Shown: positions 1 through 9,000 of the stretch, piece after piece
Numbering within the stretch: the stretch's first letter is position 1
Layout: each line of letters begins with the position of its first letter
NCBI GenBank assembly: GCA_041394285.1
Contig: JAWKIL010000022.1
Location: forward strand, 1-64,000
Direction of reading: 5' to 3'
Length of the DNA stretch: 64,000 nt
Origin: CADEDH01 sp041394285
GTDB lineage: Bacteria > Actinomycetota > Acidimicrobiia > Acidimicrobiales > SZUA-35
The notes under the pieces: generated by a model
The model's input: only the letters and a program-made list of their open reading frames with translations
Told to the model about the DNA's origin: nothing
The model's database searches: none
Made by a program: the position numbers and the translations under genes

Positions 1-31
1 ACCTCGATCTGTGTCGCGGTTGTGCGGTGGT

Positions 32-475
32 TCAGGCCAGCGCCAGGACGGCGATGGTGGTGACGCCGAGCGCCATCAGCAACAGGAGCCACCAGATCCA
101 GGCCCGGCTGGGGGGAGGCGGGGGAGCGGGCGGGGGCGGCGGCGGGGGCAGCTCCACCACCGGCTCCGGCTCGGGCTCCGGTTCCGGCTCGGGCAGCACC
201 ATCGGGCCGCCGCAGCGGCCGCAGGTCTCGGTGCCGTAGGGCTGGTGCTCGCCGCAGGTGGGGCAGGGCACGGCGCCCAGCTCCAGGCGGCCGGCGGCCC
301 CGGGCAGGCGGCGCAGGCCGTCGCCCGAGCCGGTGTCGGGCCCGGCCAGGGCCCGGGCTGCTCCCGGCGCCCAGAACAGGGGGTAGTCGCAGTCGGTGCA
401 GAACTCGGCGGCGTCCCGGCAGAGCTGGGCGAGCTCAGCTTCGGTGCCGCAGTCGGGGCAGGTGATGGTGGGCAT
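32..475 (-). CDS. Zinc-ribbon protein with C-terminal membrane anchor, CIS operon
   Basis: This 147-aa protein has two zinc-ribbon-like knuckle pairs, CPDC with CTDC near the N-terminus and CPTC with CGRC around residues 70-90. A Glu-Pro then poly-Pro linker follows, and a single hydrophobic helix (AWIWWLLLLMALGVTTIAVL) ends the chain, so it is probably tail-anchored with a cytoplasmic head. The ATG at 475 is preferred because the codons upstream overlap the previous gene and look like shadow sequence; an AGGAG lies about 14 nt upstream. It is the last visible gene of the CIS operon, after tail protein I. A role in docking the baseplate to the cell membrane is inferred from position and anchor only. 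Confidence 0.7.
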   Translation of the reverse strand: MPTITCPDCGTEAELAQLCRDAAEFCTDCDYPLFWAPGAARALAGPDTGSGDGLRRLPGAAGRLELGAVPCPTCGEHQPYGTETCGRCGGPMVLPEPEPEPEPEPVVELPPPPPPPAPPPPPSRAWIWWLLLLMALGVTTIAVLALA

Positions 476-495
476 CGGGGGCGGGTGCTCCTGGC

Positions 496-1050
496 TCAGG
501 CGCCGCTCAGGGCGGCCGGGGAGATGTCGGGGCGGGCGGGGGCGGGCCACAGCCGGGCGCCCCCCACCCACAGCTCGAAGGTGACCGAGGCCGGCAGCTC
601 CTCGGCGATCAGGGCCACCAGGTGCTCGGGGGTGGTCCAGCCGGCCGACGGCACCGAGATCTCCACGTGGGGAGCGACCACCGGCGCCTGCCCCTCGGGG
701 TGGACGCCGCCGTTGTCGCGCACCTCGGCCGGCTGGCCGGTGAGCAGCTCCAGGGCGTGCAGCAGGCCCCGCCGGGTGCCCCGCCAGCCGATCAGCCGTC
801 CCATCTCGGCCACCATCCGCCGCTGGACGGGCAGGGGGGTGGCGGCGTCGAGCGACTCGATGCCGAGCCAGCGACCGATGAACCGCAGCATGGGCTCCGG
901 GGTGACGGCCGGGTCGAGCAGGTGCTCCATCTGCTCGGGATGAGCCACCAGGGTGTCGGCCACGCCCTGGAAGATCGACAGGAAGCGGACGAGGAAGTCG
1001 TCGTCGAGCATCCCGCCCGGGAGCTGGTTGATCAGCCAGTTCGGTCGCAT
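496..1050 (-). CDS. CIS/phage tail protein I (gpI-like baseplate protein)
   Basis: This 184-aa protein resembles the phage tail protein I family, small baseplate-periphery proteins beside gpJ in P2-like phages and CIS. The N-terminal half (LVRFLSIFQGVADTLVAHPE, then LRFIGRWLGIE and MGRLIGWRGTRRGLLHALEL) shows the amphipathic helices and the GWRGTRRGL segment typical of that family. It starts 13 bp after the gpJ-like gene, on the same strand, as expected for a tail operon. The C-terminal part (HVEISVPSAGW...) fits the family's beta-rich end. Family assignment is from motif memory and context; the exact Afp counterpart is uncertain. Confidence 0.8.
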   Translation of the reverse strand: MRPNWLINQLPGGMLDDDFLVRFLSIFQGVADTLVAHPEQMEHLLDPAVTPEPMLRFIGRWLGIESLDAATPLPVQRRMVAEMGRLIGWRGTRRGLLHALELLTGQPAEVRDNGGVHPEGQAPVVAPHVEISVPSAGWTTPEHLVALIAEELPASVTFELWVGGARLWPAPARPDISPAALSGA

Positions 1051-1063
1051 GGGGCGGCCCCCG

Positions 1064-3010
1064 CTACCTGACGACGACCCGGTGGCGGGCCGACAGGAAC
1101 AGCGAGTCGGAGGCCAGGCGCACCATCTCCAGCGCCGGGCCGTAGCGGTGCCCGTTGCGCAGGTCGAAGGCGTGGAACACGACCTCCTCCACCCGCTCCA
1201 CCCCGTCGATGGTGGACAGGAGCTGCAACACGGTGGTGGCGTTCAGGTCGGTGTCGAACGGCCAGCCGGCCCCGTCGGCCCCGCCGGTGAACGGGTTCAC
1301 GTAGCGGTAGAGGGCGGCCAGAGCCCGCTGGCGGATCAGGTGCTCGGGCCGCCCGGGGCGGGCCTTCATCAGGGCCGACACCGTCACCCCCTGGTAGAAC
1401 GGGGTGCCGATCTCCACCGTGGTGCCGAGGATGCGGCGTTCGTCGAGGTGGGCCGACACGGTGGCCACCATGCGGTCGGGCAGGGCGAAGTCGTCCAGGG
1501 TCAGCTGGTCTGGCTCCCGGTCGACGTGGGGCACCAGCAGCACCCGCACCGGGCCGCCGGGCTGGTCGGGCCGCAGGCAGCGGGCCCGGGCCACGGCCGG
1601 GTCGGCCCCCCGGGCCAGCCGTTCGAAGTCGCCGGCGGTCACGGCCCGCTCGCCGCTGCGGATCGTCTGGGGCCCGCGGGCCTTGGCGTTGTCGACGCTC
1701 TCGGCGTCGACGCCGCCCGTGGCCGGCACCAGGTTCTCCACCCGGTCGATGTAAGGGATGGAGGTGCGCAGGGCGATGAGGCGCCCCGCCCCCACGTTGC
1801 CGGCCAGGCCGCCGCCGTGGCGGTAGCTGGTCACCGTGATCTCGGCTCCCGCCGGGGGGATGGCCCCGTGCTGGCGGTGCGAGCCGTCGGGGTAGCGGAT
1901 GCGGGGGCCGAAACGGATCTCGCCGCTGGTGGCGTCCCAGGTGACGTGGGTGTCGGCTCGCTCGGAGGCCGAGAAGTCGGGGACCTCGATCCACGTCTCG
2001 GCCTCGCCCCCGGGCGGCAGCACCCGCACCGCCTCGCCCCGGCGCCGGGGCAGGACGGGATGGTGGCGCAGGGCGAAGCGCTGGTCGGGTGTGCCGTCGC
2101 TGACGCCGAGGATCTCCTCCTCGGCCGGTTCGCTGTGCTCGGCCGCCACCGTGCCCCCCAGGCTGACGGCCCGCACCGAGCGGATGCGGGGCGAGCTCTG
2201 GTAGGCGGGCTGGCCGGGCGAGGGCGGGGTGAGCCGGGCCCGGAGCCAGAAGGCCCGGGTGTCGCCCAGGCTGAGCGGTTCGTGGGCCAGCGGGACGAGC
2301 AGGGTGATCGTGCCCCGGCGGTTGAGCCCGCCGGTGGTGTCCTCGTGCACGTGGGTGGGCAGCCAGGCCTCCCCACCCCACACCTCCCACACCAGCGGCG
2401 GATCGGCCGGGTCGACGCCGATGCCTTCGATGCTGGCGTCGATCGCGAGCTGCACGGCGTTGCCGGCGAGCGAGCTCTCGAACCCGAGGCACAGGGCGTC
2501 GCCCGGGGCGAGGGGATCGGACACGAAGCAGGGCACGGGCACCCCGCCGTAGGTCAGGTCGTCCCACACCGAGCGGAGCACGCTGTCGCCCCCGGTGGAG
2601 ACCAGGGCGGCGGACAGGCGGGGCTGGCTGATCACCAGATCCTCGGTGGTGGTGAACACCACCACCGGGCCCGACTCGCCGTCGGTGCCCACCGTGGTGC
2701 CGGCCGGGACCAGCACCGGCTGGTCGGGGGCGCCGGCCAGCCAGAACGTGAGGTCGACGGTGGCCGGCGACGCCGGGAAGGGCTCGATGCCCACCAGGTT
2801 CAGGAACCGGGTGTAGAGGGCGTCGGGCACCTGGTTCACCCGGAACAGCACCATCTCGCTCATCCAGGCGAACAGCTCGATGAGGGCCACGCCGGGGTCG
2901 CTCAGGTTGTGGTTCGTCCACTCGGGGCAGAACTCGGGGATGAGCCGCTTGGCCTCGTCCACCAGGTCCTGGAAGCGGCGGTCGTCGAGGTCGGGGACGG
3001 GCAGTGTCAC
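1064..3010 (-). CDS. Baseplate J-like protein (Afp11-like)
   Basis: This 648-aa protein is a gpJ/Afp11-type baseplate wedge component. The segment FCPEWTNHNLSDPGVALIEL near residue 30 and the following WMSEMVLFRVNQVPDALYTRFL are the hallmark N-terminus of the CIS putative baseplate assembly proteins; the middle is beta-rich and the C-terminus carries the baseplate_J region (about residues 380-600). The GTG at 3010 is chosen because it overlaps the gp25-like stop as GTGA; the longer reading frame upstream has shadow composition. Its role is to join with the gp25-like wedge into the ring that triggers sheath contraction. Confidence 0.88.
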   Translation of the reverse strand: MTLPVPDLDDRRFQDLVDEAKRLIPEFCPEWTNHNLSDPGVALIELFAWMSEMVLFRVNQVPDALYTRFLNLVGIEPFPASPATVDLTFWLAGAPDQPVLVPAGTTVGTDGESGPVVVFTTTEDLVISQPRLSAALVSTGGDSVLRSVWDDLTYGGVPVPCFVSDPLAPGDALCLGFESSLAGNAVQLAIDASIEGIGVDPADPPLVWEVWGGEAWLPTHVHEDTTGGLNRRGTITLLVPLAHEPLSLGDTRAFWLRARLTPPSPGQPAYQSSPRIRSVRAVSLGGTVAAEHSEPAEEEILGVSDGTPDQRFALRHHPVLPRRRGEAVRVLPPGGEAETWIEVPDFSASERADTHVTWDATSGEIRFGPRIRYPDGSHRQHGAIPPAGAEITVTSYRHGGGLAGNVGAGRLIALRTSIPYIDRVENLVPATGGVDAESVDNAKARGPQTIRSGERAVTAGDFERLARGADPAVARARCLRPDQPGGPVRVLLVPHVDREPDQLTLDDFALPDRMVATVSAHLDERRILGTTVEIGTPFYQGVTVSALMKARPGRPEHLIRQRALAALYRYVNPFTGGADGAGWPFDTDLNATTVLQLLSTIDGVERVEEVVFHAFDLRNGHRYGPALEMVRLASDSLFLSARHRVVVR

Positions 3011-3417
3011 GGCTGGTGCTCCCCGGGGATCATGTAGAACGGGTGGACCAGGTTGCGGCGGTCGTTGGTGGTGCGCACCTTGTACCACACACCGATGTTG
3101 ACCCGGCTGGGATCGCCCTCGTCGGGCGTGACCTCCACCCGCTCCAGCTCGGCCCGGGGCTCCCACTGGCTCACGGCGTCCCGCACGGCCTGGGCCATGA
3201 GGCCGAGGGTGTTCGCATTGACCGGCTCGAACAGCTGGTCCCAGATGGCGCAGCCGAACTCGGGCCGCATCAGACGCTCGCCCTTGGCCGTGGCCAACAC
3301 CATGCGGATCGAGCGGTCGATGTCGTCGGGGCCCGTGGTCATGGCCAGGGCGCCGGTCTGATCGACACAGAGGGGGAAGCGGATGCCCCTGCCGATGAAA
3401 TCTGCCTCGTCTCCCAT
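3007..3417 (-). CDS. gp25/GPW-like baseplate wedge protein (Afp9-like)
   Basis: This 136-aa protein is a full-length gp25/GPW lysozyme-like-fold baseplate wedge protein. Characteristic features are the G-I-x-F-P start, the D-I-D-x-S-I-R-M-V-L-A-T helix, GERLMRPEFGCAIWDQLFEP (residues about 46-65) and the ending VWYKVRTTNDRRNLVHPFYM. In CIS and T4 this subunit contacts the first sheath ring and initiates contraction. The ATG at 3417 has an AGGA six bases upstream. Its stop overlaps the gpJ-like start, implying translational coupling. Confidence 0.92.
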   Translation of the reverse strand: MGDEADFIGRGIRFPLCVDQTGALAMTTGPDDIDRSIRMVLATAKGERLMRPEFGCAIWDQLFEPVNANTLGLMAQAVRDAVSQWEPRAELERVEVTPDEGDPSRVNIGVWYKVRTTNDRRNLVHPFYMIPGEHQP

Positions 3418-3482
3418 GAACAGTCCTGCGGGTGTGGGGGTGCGTGCGGGTGCGGGTGCGGTTGCGTGCGGTTGGGCGGGTG
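3418..3482. repeat. GT-rich simple-sequence spacer between gp25-like and VgrG-like genes
   Basis: This 65-bp spacer is dominated by a degenerate GTGCGG hexamer on the plus strand (gtgcgtgcgggtgcgggtgc). It is the only simple-repeat gap in this half of the operon apart from 5334-5412, which has similar GGGGT repeats. No promoter or hairpin is clear. Confidence 0.5.
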
Positions 3483-5333
3483 TCAGTTGATCTTGGTCAG
3501 CGAGCCCTTGAGCTCGAGGACGCCGCTGGCCTGGACCTTGGCCATGGCACCGCCCAGCTCCAGCTGGCCGCTGCTCGTGACCTTGACAGAGCTATCGGCC
3601 GAGATCTCCACATTGGGAGCGTGCAGGGTCAGCTTCTGGCGGCCCTTGAGCGACACCGACCCGCCCTCCACCGTCACGTCGCCGTTCGACGTGACCACGA
3701 TCGTGGTCGAGCCCGACCGGATCGTGACCGGGTTCCCGCTGGGCGACTCGATGTCCACCTTGTCTTCACCCAGGCGGAGCTTGGTCTTGCCGTCGGCCAG
3801 GTTGAGGGCGATGTGGCGCTGATCGGGGCCGTCACCGTCGCCCAGCTCGAGCTGGTGACCCACCCGGGAGGCCAGCACCCGGCGGGCCACCTTGCCGTTG
3901 GCCACGAGGGCCCCGCCCTTGGGATCGGGCGGCTTGTTCTTGGCGCTCCACAGCCCGCCCAGCACCACGGGGAAGCGGAGGTCGCCCGAGTCGAACCCCA
4001 CGATCACCTCGTCGTCGATCTCGGGCAGCCAGGCCATGCCCCGGGTGGTGCCGCCGCCGGGGATGGCGACCCGGGCCCACGCCCCCTCGTCGCTGGCCGA
4101 CAGGGTGGGGAACCGCACCCGGACCCGGCCCTGGTTGTTGGGATCGGCGTTGTTGGTCACCACGCCGATCACGAGGCCGTGGCGGCCCCAACCGGTGCCG
4201 CCACCACCTCCCAGCACGGCGCCGGGGTCGGCCGTGGGCAGCGACACCAGGTCGGCCAGCGAGGCCGGGGTCCGGCCGCCGGCCACGAACCGGGTGGCCA
4301 GGGCCTTGCCCACGCCGAACACGTGCTCCACCGAGGTGAGGCGGTAGGTGCCCGACACCGAGTCGCCCATGCCGGCGACGGTGACGGCGCCGCCGGCCTT
4401 GATCTCGGGGGTGCCCAGGGCCTCGCCCTTGGCCACGACCTCGCTGGAGGCCACCCGGGCGGCCAGGGCGGTGGCCACCGCCGTCGCCTCCTCGGCCGAG
4501 GCGACGGCCAGGCCGGCGGTGGTCAGGCCACCCTTGCGGCCGGCGAGCTTGGCCGCCTCGGTGTGGCCGGTGGTGGCGAAGGGGGCGTCGGCTCCGGTGT
4601 CGGCGGCCGCTGCGCCCCGCAGGAGGCCGCCGTCGTCGGCCTTGATCGCCTTCTGCTGGGCCGGGTCCCAGCCCTGCACGGTCACCGAGTCGGCCTGCTC
4701 GGCGGCCGAGAACCGGACCTTGAACCGGCTGAGGTTCTGGCGCCAGGTGAGGGTCACGGGCGCCGCGGTGGCCGGCTTGGTCACCTTGAGCTTGCCGTCC
4801 TCCACCCACCAGGCCAGGCCGGCCCGGGCCGCCAGCTCGCTCAGGTAGGCGTAGTCGGTGCCGGTCTGCAGGAGGTAGGCCACCGGCTTGGCCGCCCACG
4901 AGCCGGCGTCGACGGCGGGGGTGAGGCCGTTCTCGTTGGCGATGGTGGTGGCCACATCGGCGTAGCTCTGGTTCTGGAACGAGCGGATCCGGGTGGCCTG
5001 GGCCAGGCGGTGGGCGCCGTCGAGGCCGCTGACCACGAGCTCGTGGCGGTCGCCGGGGCCCTGGTCGAGAGCGATGGCCGTGGTCTCGCCCTTGAACACG
5101 CTGAGGTCCCGGTTGGCCGCCGTGGGCAGCAGGATCTCGATCGTGTCGGCCACCTTGAACAGGCGGCGGTCGAGGAGCACGAAGTCGGGGTCGCGGAAGC
5201 GGAGGCTGAAGGCGGCCGGCATGTGGACCGACTGCTCCACCCGCAGCTCGATGAGGTCGTTGTAGGTCTCGGCGGCCAGGGCGGTGCCGTTGACCTTGAC
5301 CGTGGGGCTCTGGACGCGGGACGTGTCGGGCAT
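3483..5333 (-). CDS. VgrG-like hub/spike protein (Afp8-like)
   Basis: This 616-aa protein joins a gp27-like hub region (about residues 10-370) to a gp5-type OB domain (GLVIGVVTNNADPNNQGRVR near residue 380) and a repetitive beta-stranded C-terminus that should form the needle. The sentence AWLPEIDDEVIVGFDSGD in the OB domain is the classic VgrG/Afp8 signature. It would form the trimeric spike beneath the tube, tipped by the PAAR-like protein at 13,687-14,076. The ATG at 5333 is selected because family homology begins there; the preceding Shine-Dalgarno is weak. Confidence 0.92.
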   Translation of the reverse strand: MPDTSRVQSPTVKVNGTALAAETYNDLIELRVEQSVHMPAAFSLRFRDPDFVLLDRRLFKVADTIEILLPTAANRDLSVFKGETTAIALDQGPGDRHELVVSGLDGAHRLAQATRIRSFQNQSYADVATTIANENGLTPAVDAGSWAAKPVAYLLQTGTDYAYLSELAARAGLAWWVEDGKLKVTKPATAAPVTLTWRQNLSRFKVRFSAAEQADSVTVQGWDPAQQKAIKADDGGLLRGAAAADTGADAPFATTGHTEAAKLAGRKGGLTTAGLAVASAEEATAVATALAARVASSEVVAKGEALGTPEIKAGGAVTVAGMGDSVSGTYRLTSVEHVFGVGKALATRFVAGGRTPASLADLVSLPTADPGAVLGGGGGTGWGRHGLVIGVVTNNADPNNQGRVRVRFPTLSASDEGAWARVAIPGGGTTRGMAWLPEIDDEVIVGFDSGDLRFPVVLGGLWSAKNKPPDPKGGALVANGKVARRVLASRVGHQLELGDGDGPDQRHIALNLADGKTKLRLGEDKVDIESPSGNPVTIRSGSTTIVVTSNGDVTVEGGSVSLKGRQKLTLHAPNVEISADSSVKVTSSGQLELGGAMAKVQASGVLELKGSLTKIN

Positions 5334-5412
5334 GGGTGCTCTGCTCTGCTCTGGTGCGGCGCTGGCGGGCGGGGTACCGGGAATGGGGAGGGGTTGGGGT
5401 GGGGTGGGGTGC

Positions 5413-6078
5413 TCAGCCCCGGATGCGGGGGATCGACAGGACCCGGCCCGGTTCGAGGTCGAGGGGATCGATGATCCCGTTGGCGGTGGCGATGACCCGC
5501 CACTGGGTGGGGTCGCCGTAGTGGGTGGCGGCGATCCGGTCCAGGGTCTCCCCGCTGCGCACGAGGTGGGTGCGCTGGGGGCGGGGGGTGCCGGAGGTGG
5601 GGTTCTGGGGACCCCAGTTGGCGTCGGGCTCGTACTGCTTGAGGGCCAGGTTGGCCTTGGCCCGCAGCGGCATCCCGGACGACGAGAAGTAGGTGAACGC
5701 AATGTCGAGCGACTCGATGATGGCCTTGAACGAGTGGAGGTCGCCCCAGTGGAACTTGACCCACGGTGGCCGGCCGTTGCGGGTCTCGGGGTCGTAGCCG
5801 GGCAGGCTGGTGTCGATCTCCATGAGGTCGAGCAGCTTGTTGGTGTAGCCGGTGACGGGGGTGCCCTGGCCGGTGGTGTCGAAGATCAGGTTGACCTTGA
5901 GCGTGCCGGCGCTGCCGCCGGTGAAGAACAGCTCGGGGGCGCCCTTGCCGGGAACGGAGTCGGCCTTCCACGAGTTGGACCGGGCCAGTTGGAGCTCGGA
6001 CGGGTTGAACTCGCAGCCGATGCGGGTCCCGTTCTCGACCTCCAGGTAGGCCTTCTGGTCGGTGGCGATGGCGGTCAT
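5413..6078 (-). CDS. LysM-containing CIS baseplate protein (Afp7-like)
   Basis: This 221-aa protein has an N-terminal tube-initiator-like domain (YLEVENGTRIGCEFNPSELQ, residues 10-30) found in Afp7/gp53-like proteins, followed by a C-terminal LysM motif (RSGETLDRIAATHYGDPTQW, about residues 173-192). In phage tails such LysM baseplate proteins clamp the hub to the tube rather than bind cell wall. The ATG lies directly after the TAG of the giant upstream gene, with GAGGAGG about ten bases upstream inside that gene's end. Its place just before the VgrG-like gene matches the Afp order. Confidence 0.88.
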   Translation of the reverse strand: MTAIATDQKAYLEVENGTRIGCEFNPSELQLARSNSWKADSVPGKGAPELFFTGGSAGTLKVNLIFDTTGQGTPVTGYTNKLLDLMEIDTSLPGYDPETRNGRPPWVKFHWGDLHSFKAIIESLDIAFTYFSSSGMPLRAKANLALKQYEPDANWGPQNPTSGTPRPQRTHLVRSGETLDRIAATHYGDPTQWRVIATANGIIDPLDLEPGRVLSIPRIRG

Positions 6079-9000
6079 CTAGAAGGGTCCTCCTCGGAAG
6101 CGGGCGCCCCGCCGTTCCAGCTCGGCCAGGAGGCGCTCCTCGAGGATCTCGACCAGCCGGTCGATGTCGTCGAAGGCCGAAGCGGCGGGGGTGGGTGCGG
6201 GGTCGGCGGCGGGTTGGCCGGCCGGCCCGCCCGGGCCGCCGGAGCCGGCGGGATCGCCGCCGCCGCCCGTGGGGCCGGCGGTCGGTGGCGTGCCCCCGTT
6301 GCCGGTCTGGTCACCGGATTTCATCGACACCGTGACCGCAGGCGGGGATGCCGGTGGGCGGCCGCCGCCACCGGCGATGGTCAGGGCGCCGGGAGTCGGG
6401 TCGGCCGTCCCCGGCCGGGGCGCCTGCTCCCGCCGGACGGTCTGACGCCGGGCGGTTGGGGTGGCGGGGGCGGTGCCGGAAGCCGACCGTGGCCCGACCA
6501 CGTTGCTCAGGCCGCCCACCGGGAGCCCGGCCGTGCCGATGGGCCTGGACCCCGGGGTGCGCCTGGGCCGGGAATTCGCGTCCCGGCCCGGTTCTGTGTC
6601 GCGAAACCCTCGGAACGCGGAGGTTTCGTGACGCAGATCAGCCGCCGGGCGCGTTGTCCACGCCCCGGGACCGGAGGCGTCGCCGTCGATCCCACCCGTC
6701 ACCCAGCCGTTGCCAGCCCCCGCCGCCGTAGCCGTAGCCGTCGCCGACGCCGTCGCCGTGGCTGATGGGTCGGACGGTGCTCCGCCCATCGACACCGCCT
6801 CCGGCGGCGGGCCGGCAAGCGGAGCCACTGACCGCCGCAGTCGGGCGGCAAACGGCGACGAGGTCGATCCCGTGCGCACCGGTCGGCCGCCGGCGCCAGG
6901 CGAAACCGGCATGCGCATTCTGCCTTGGCGTGGGCCTGGGCCTTGGCGTGGGCCTGGGCCTGGGCCTGGGCCTGGGCCTGGGCGTGGGCCTTGGCGTGGG
7001 CCTGGGGGTGGGCCGCTGCGGGCGGTGGCCGGGCCGGAGCGGCCATCGGGCGGCGTTCCGGCCGTCGGGATGACCCGTCCCGATTCGAGCGGCGCGGCCG
7101 CCCGCCGGAGGCCGGCGCCGATCGTCGGGGCGACGGAGAAGCCGGCCGCGACGGAGGAGCCGGCTGAGAAGGTCGTGCGACCGGCGTCGAGTGGCCCGGC
7201 GGCGCCCCGCGCCACAGTGTGAGCAGGCACGGCGACAGGCGCTGCGCCGACCGGGTTGGAGCCGGGGGTGGTGGGGGTGCCGAGCGGCGAGCGGGCCGTT
7301 GTCGGGACCTCGCCGAACGGGGGGCGGTTGAGGGCGAGGCTGCCGGCACCGACGAACGGGCCCGAGCTGGTGGTTGCGCCTCCGGCTGAGACGGTGCCGT
7401 CCCCTCGGGACACGGCGAGCGGGCCGCCGGCTCCTCCCGCGGCGGGGGTCCGCCCGGAGGCGAGGGCGGCTACGGCGACGGGCAGTCCGGGGCCGAGGGG
7501 GGCGGTGGTGGAGGTGCGCCCGGTTGCGAGGGGCAGGCCGGCGGCGGCTCGGCGGCCGGTGTCGTGGGCCAGGCGCTCCTCGGCCGATGGACGGGAGTCG
7601 GCGAAGAAGCGGGGGAGGGGCGACGGGTGCGCAACGTGGACGAGCTCGTGGGCCAGGATCTCCCGGTGCCGTTGGGCGGAGCCCGGGGCCTCGGCCAGGT
7701 GGATCGTGCGGCCGACGGTGGCGGCGGCCGACCCCACCACGTCGAGCGCCCGGCGGGTGGCGGCCCCGGTCACCAGCCGCACCGGCGCCCCGCCGGTCAG
7801 GGCCCGAGCAAGCGGTCGGAACCGGCTCGGCAGCGGAGTCGGCCGGTCGCCCCGACCGGAACCGAGCGCCGCCAGGAACCGCGGCCCCGGATCTCGGTCA
7901 CCGACGCCGTCGCCGCTATCGGCGGCGGTCGGTACGGGCAGTCCCCGGGCCGGAGCCCCGGCGGGGTTGCTGTGCGGCGGGTGGCGGTCGCCGGTGGTGG
8001 GGCCGGCGGGGTTGCTGTGCGGCGGGTGGCGGTCGCCGGTGGTGGGGCCGGCGGGGTTGCTGCGCGGCGTGGTGCGCTCATGAGGGGTGGGGCCGGTGGG
8101 GTTGCTGTGCGGCGGGTGGCGGTCGCCGGTGGTGGCCCCGGCGGGCAGTGCGTGGGCGGGAGCGAGGGAGTGGTGATCGCTCGACGCCACTGCCGGAGCG
8201 GTGCCGCCGACCGGGAGGCCCTCGGCCACCGAACGGCGCACGGGTGACCCGGCGGCGCCCGGCGAGGCGGGCTCCGGGTGGACCGAGTGGGGAGGCCGTG
8301 GCGGCGACGGGTCGGGACGTGAGCGCCGACCCACCGGGGCATCAGGTTGTCCGGCCGAGCGCGTCGACCGGGACGTCGGTTGATCGGAGGCGGGCCGCTC
8401 GCCAGCAGCAGGCGTGGCCTCGATCGTCACGAGTCCGGCGAAGCGGACGGGGAGACCGTCGGCGACCGAGCCGGGGGCGGGGGCGGCGCCACCGGCGTCC
8501 GCCGGTGCCGCCGGGGCCCTGTCCACGGCCCTGCGGTCGATCGATCGACCGGTGGCGTCGGTATCGGGCGGAACGGGACGGCCGTGCTCGGCTGCAGCGC
8601 CGAGATCGATTGCCGCCGTGGCGGTGGCAGGCCCGCTGGGTTCGCCGTCACCCCCGACCGCCGCCGGGGGAACCAGGTCAGGTCCGCCGTCGGCGAGGCT
8701 CGTCGGTGCACGACGGTCGGTACCGGCCACCGTGTCCCCGCCGGTCGAGGGCCGCCCGCCGCCGCTCAGGGCCGCCCCCGGGCGGGCGGGCTCGGACGCA
8801 CCCCGTGAGCCGGCCGGCGCGATATCAGAAGGTGGGTTCGGGTCCGGGGCCGCGGCCGCTGGGCCGGTGCGGTGGTTGGTAGCTGGTCGGGTCGGGGCTG
8901 CGGTCGCTGGGCCGGCGCGGTGGGTGTCGGCGGGGCGGGCCGCGACGTCTCGGCGGTTGTCCCGGCCGGGGGCACCGGGCCGGGCCGGAGGGGAAGCGTC

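Noticed and set aside
953..3037. Long plus-strand frame opposite the gpJ-like gene (and similar frames at 3,432-5,474 and 38,405-40,297)
   Set aside because: Composition is His/Gly/Arg-rich shadow sequence of high-GC coding DNA, with no motif and no ribosome-binding site; the minus-strand genes are clear.
7966..8145. CRISPR-like array of 45-bp units
   Set aside because: Units are directly adjacent, with no unique spacers, and they are in frame within a long coding region.
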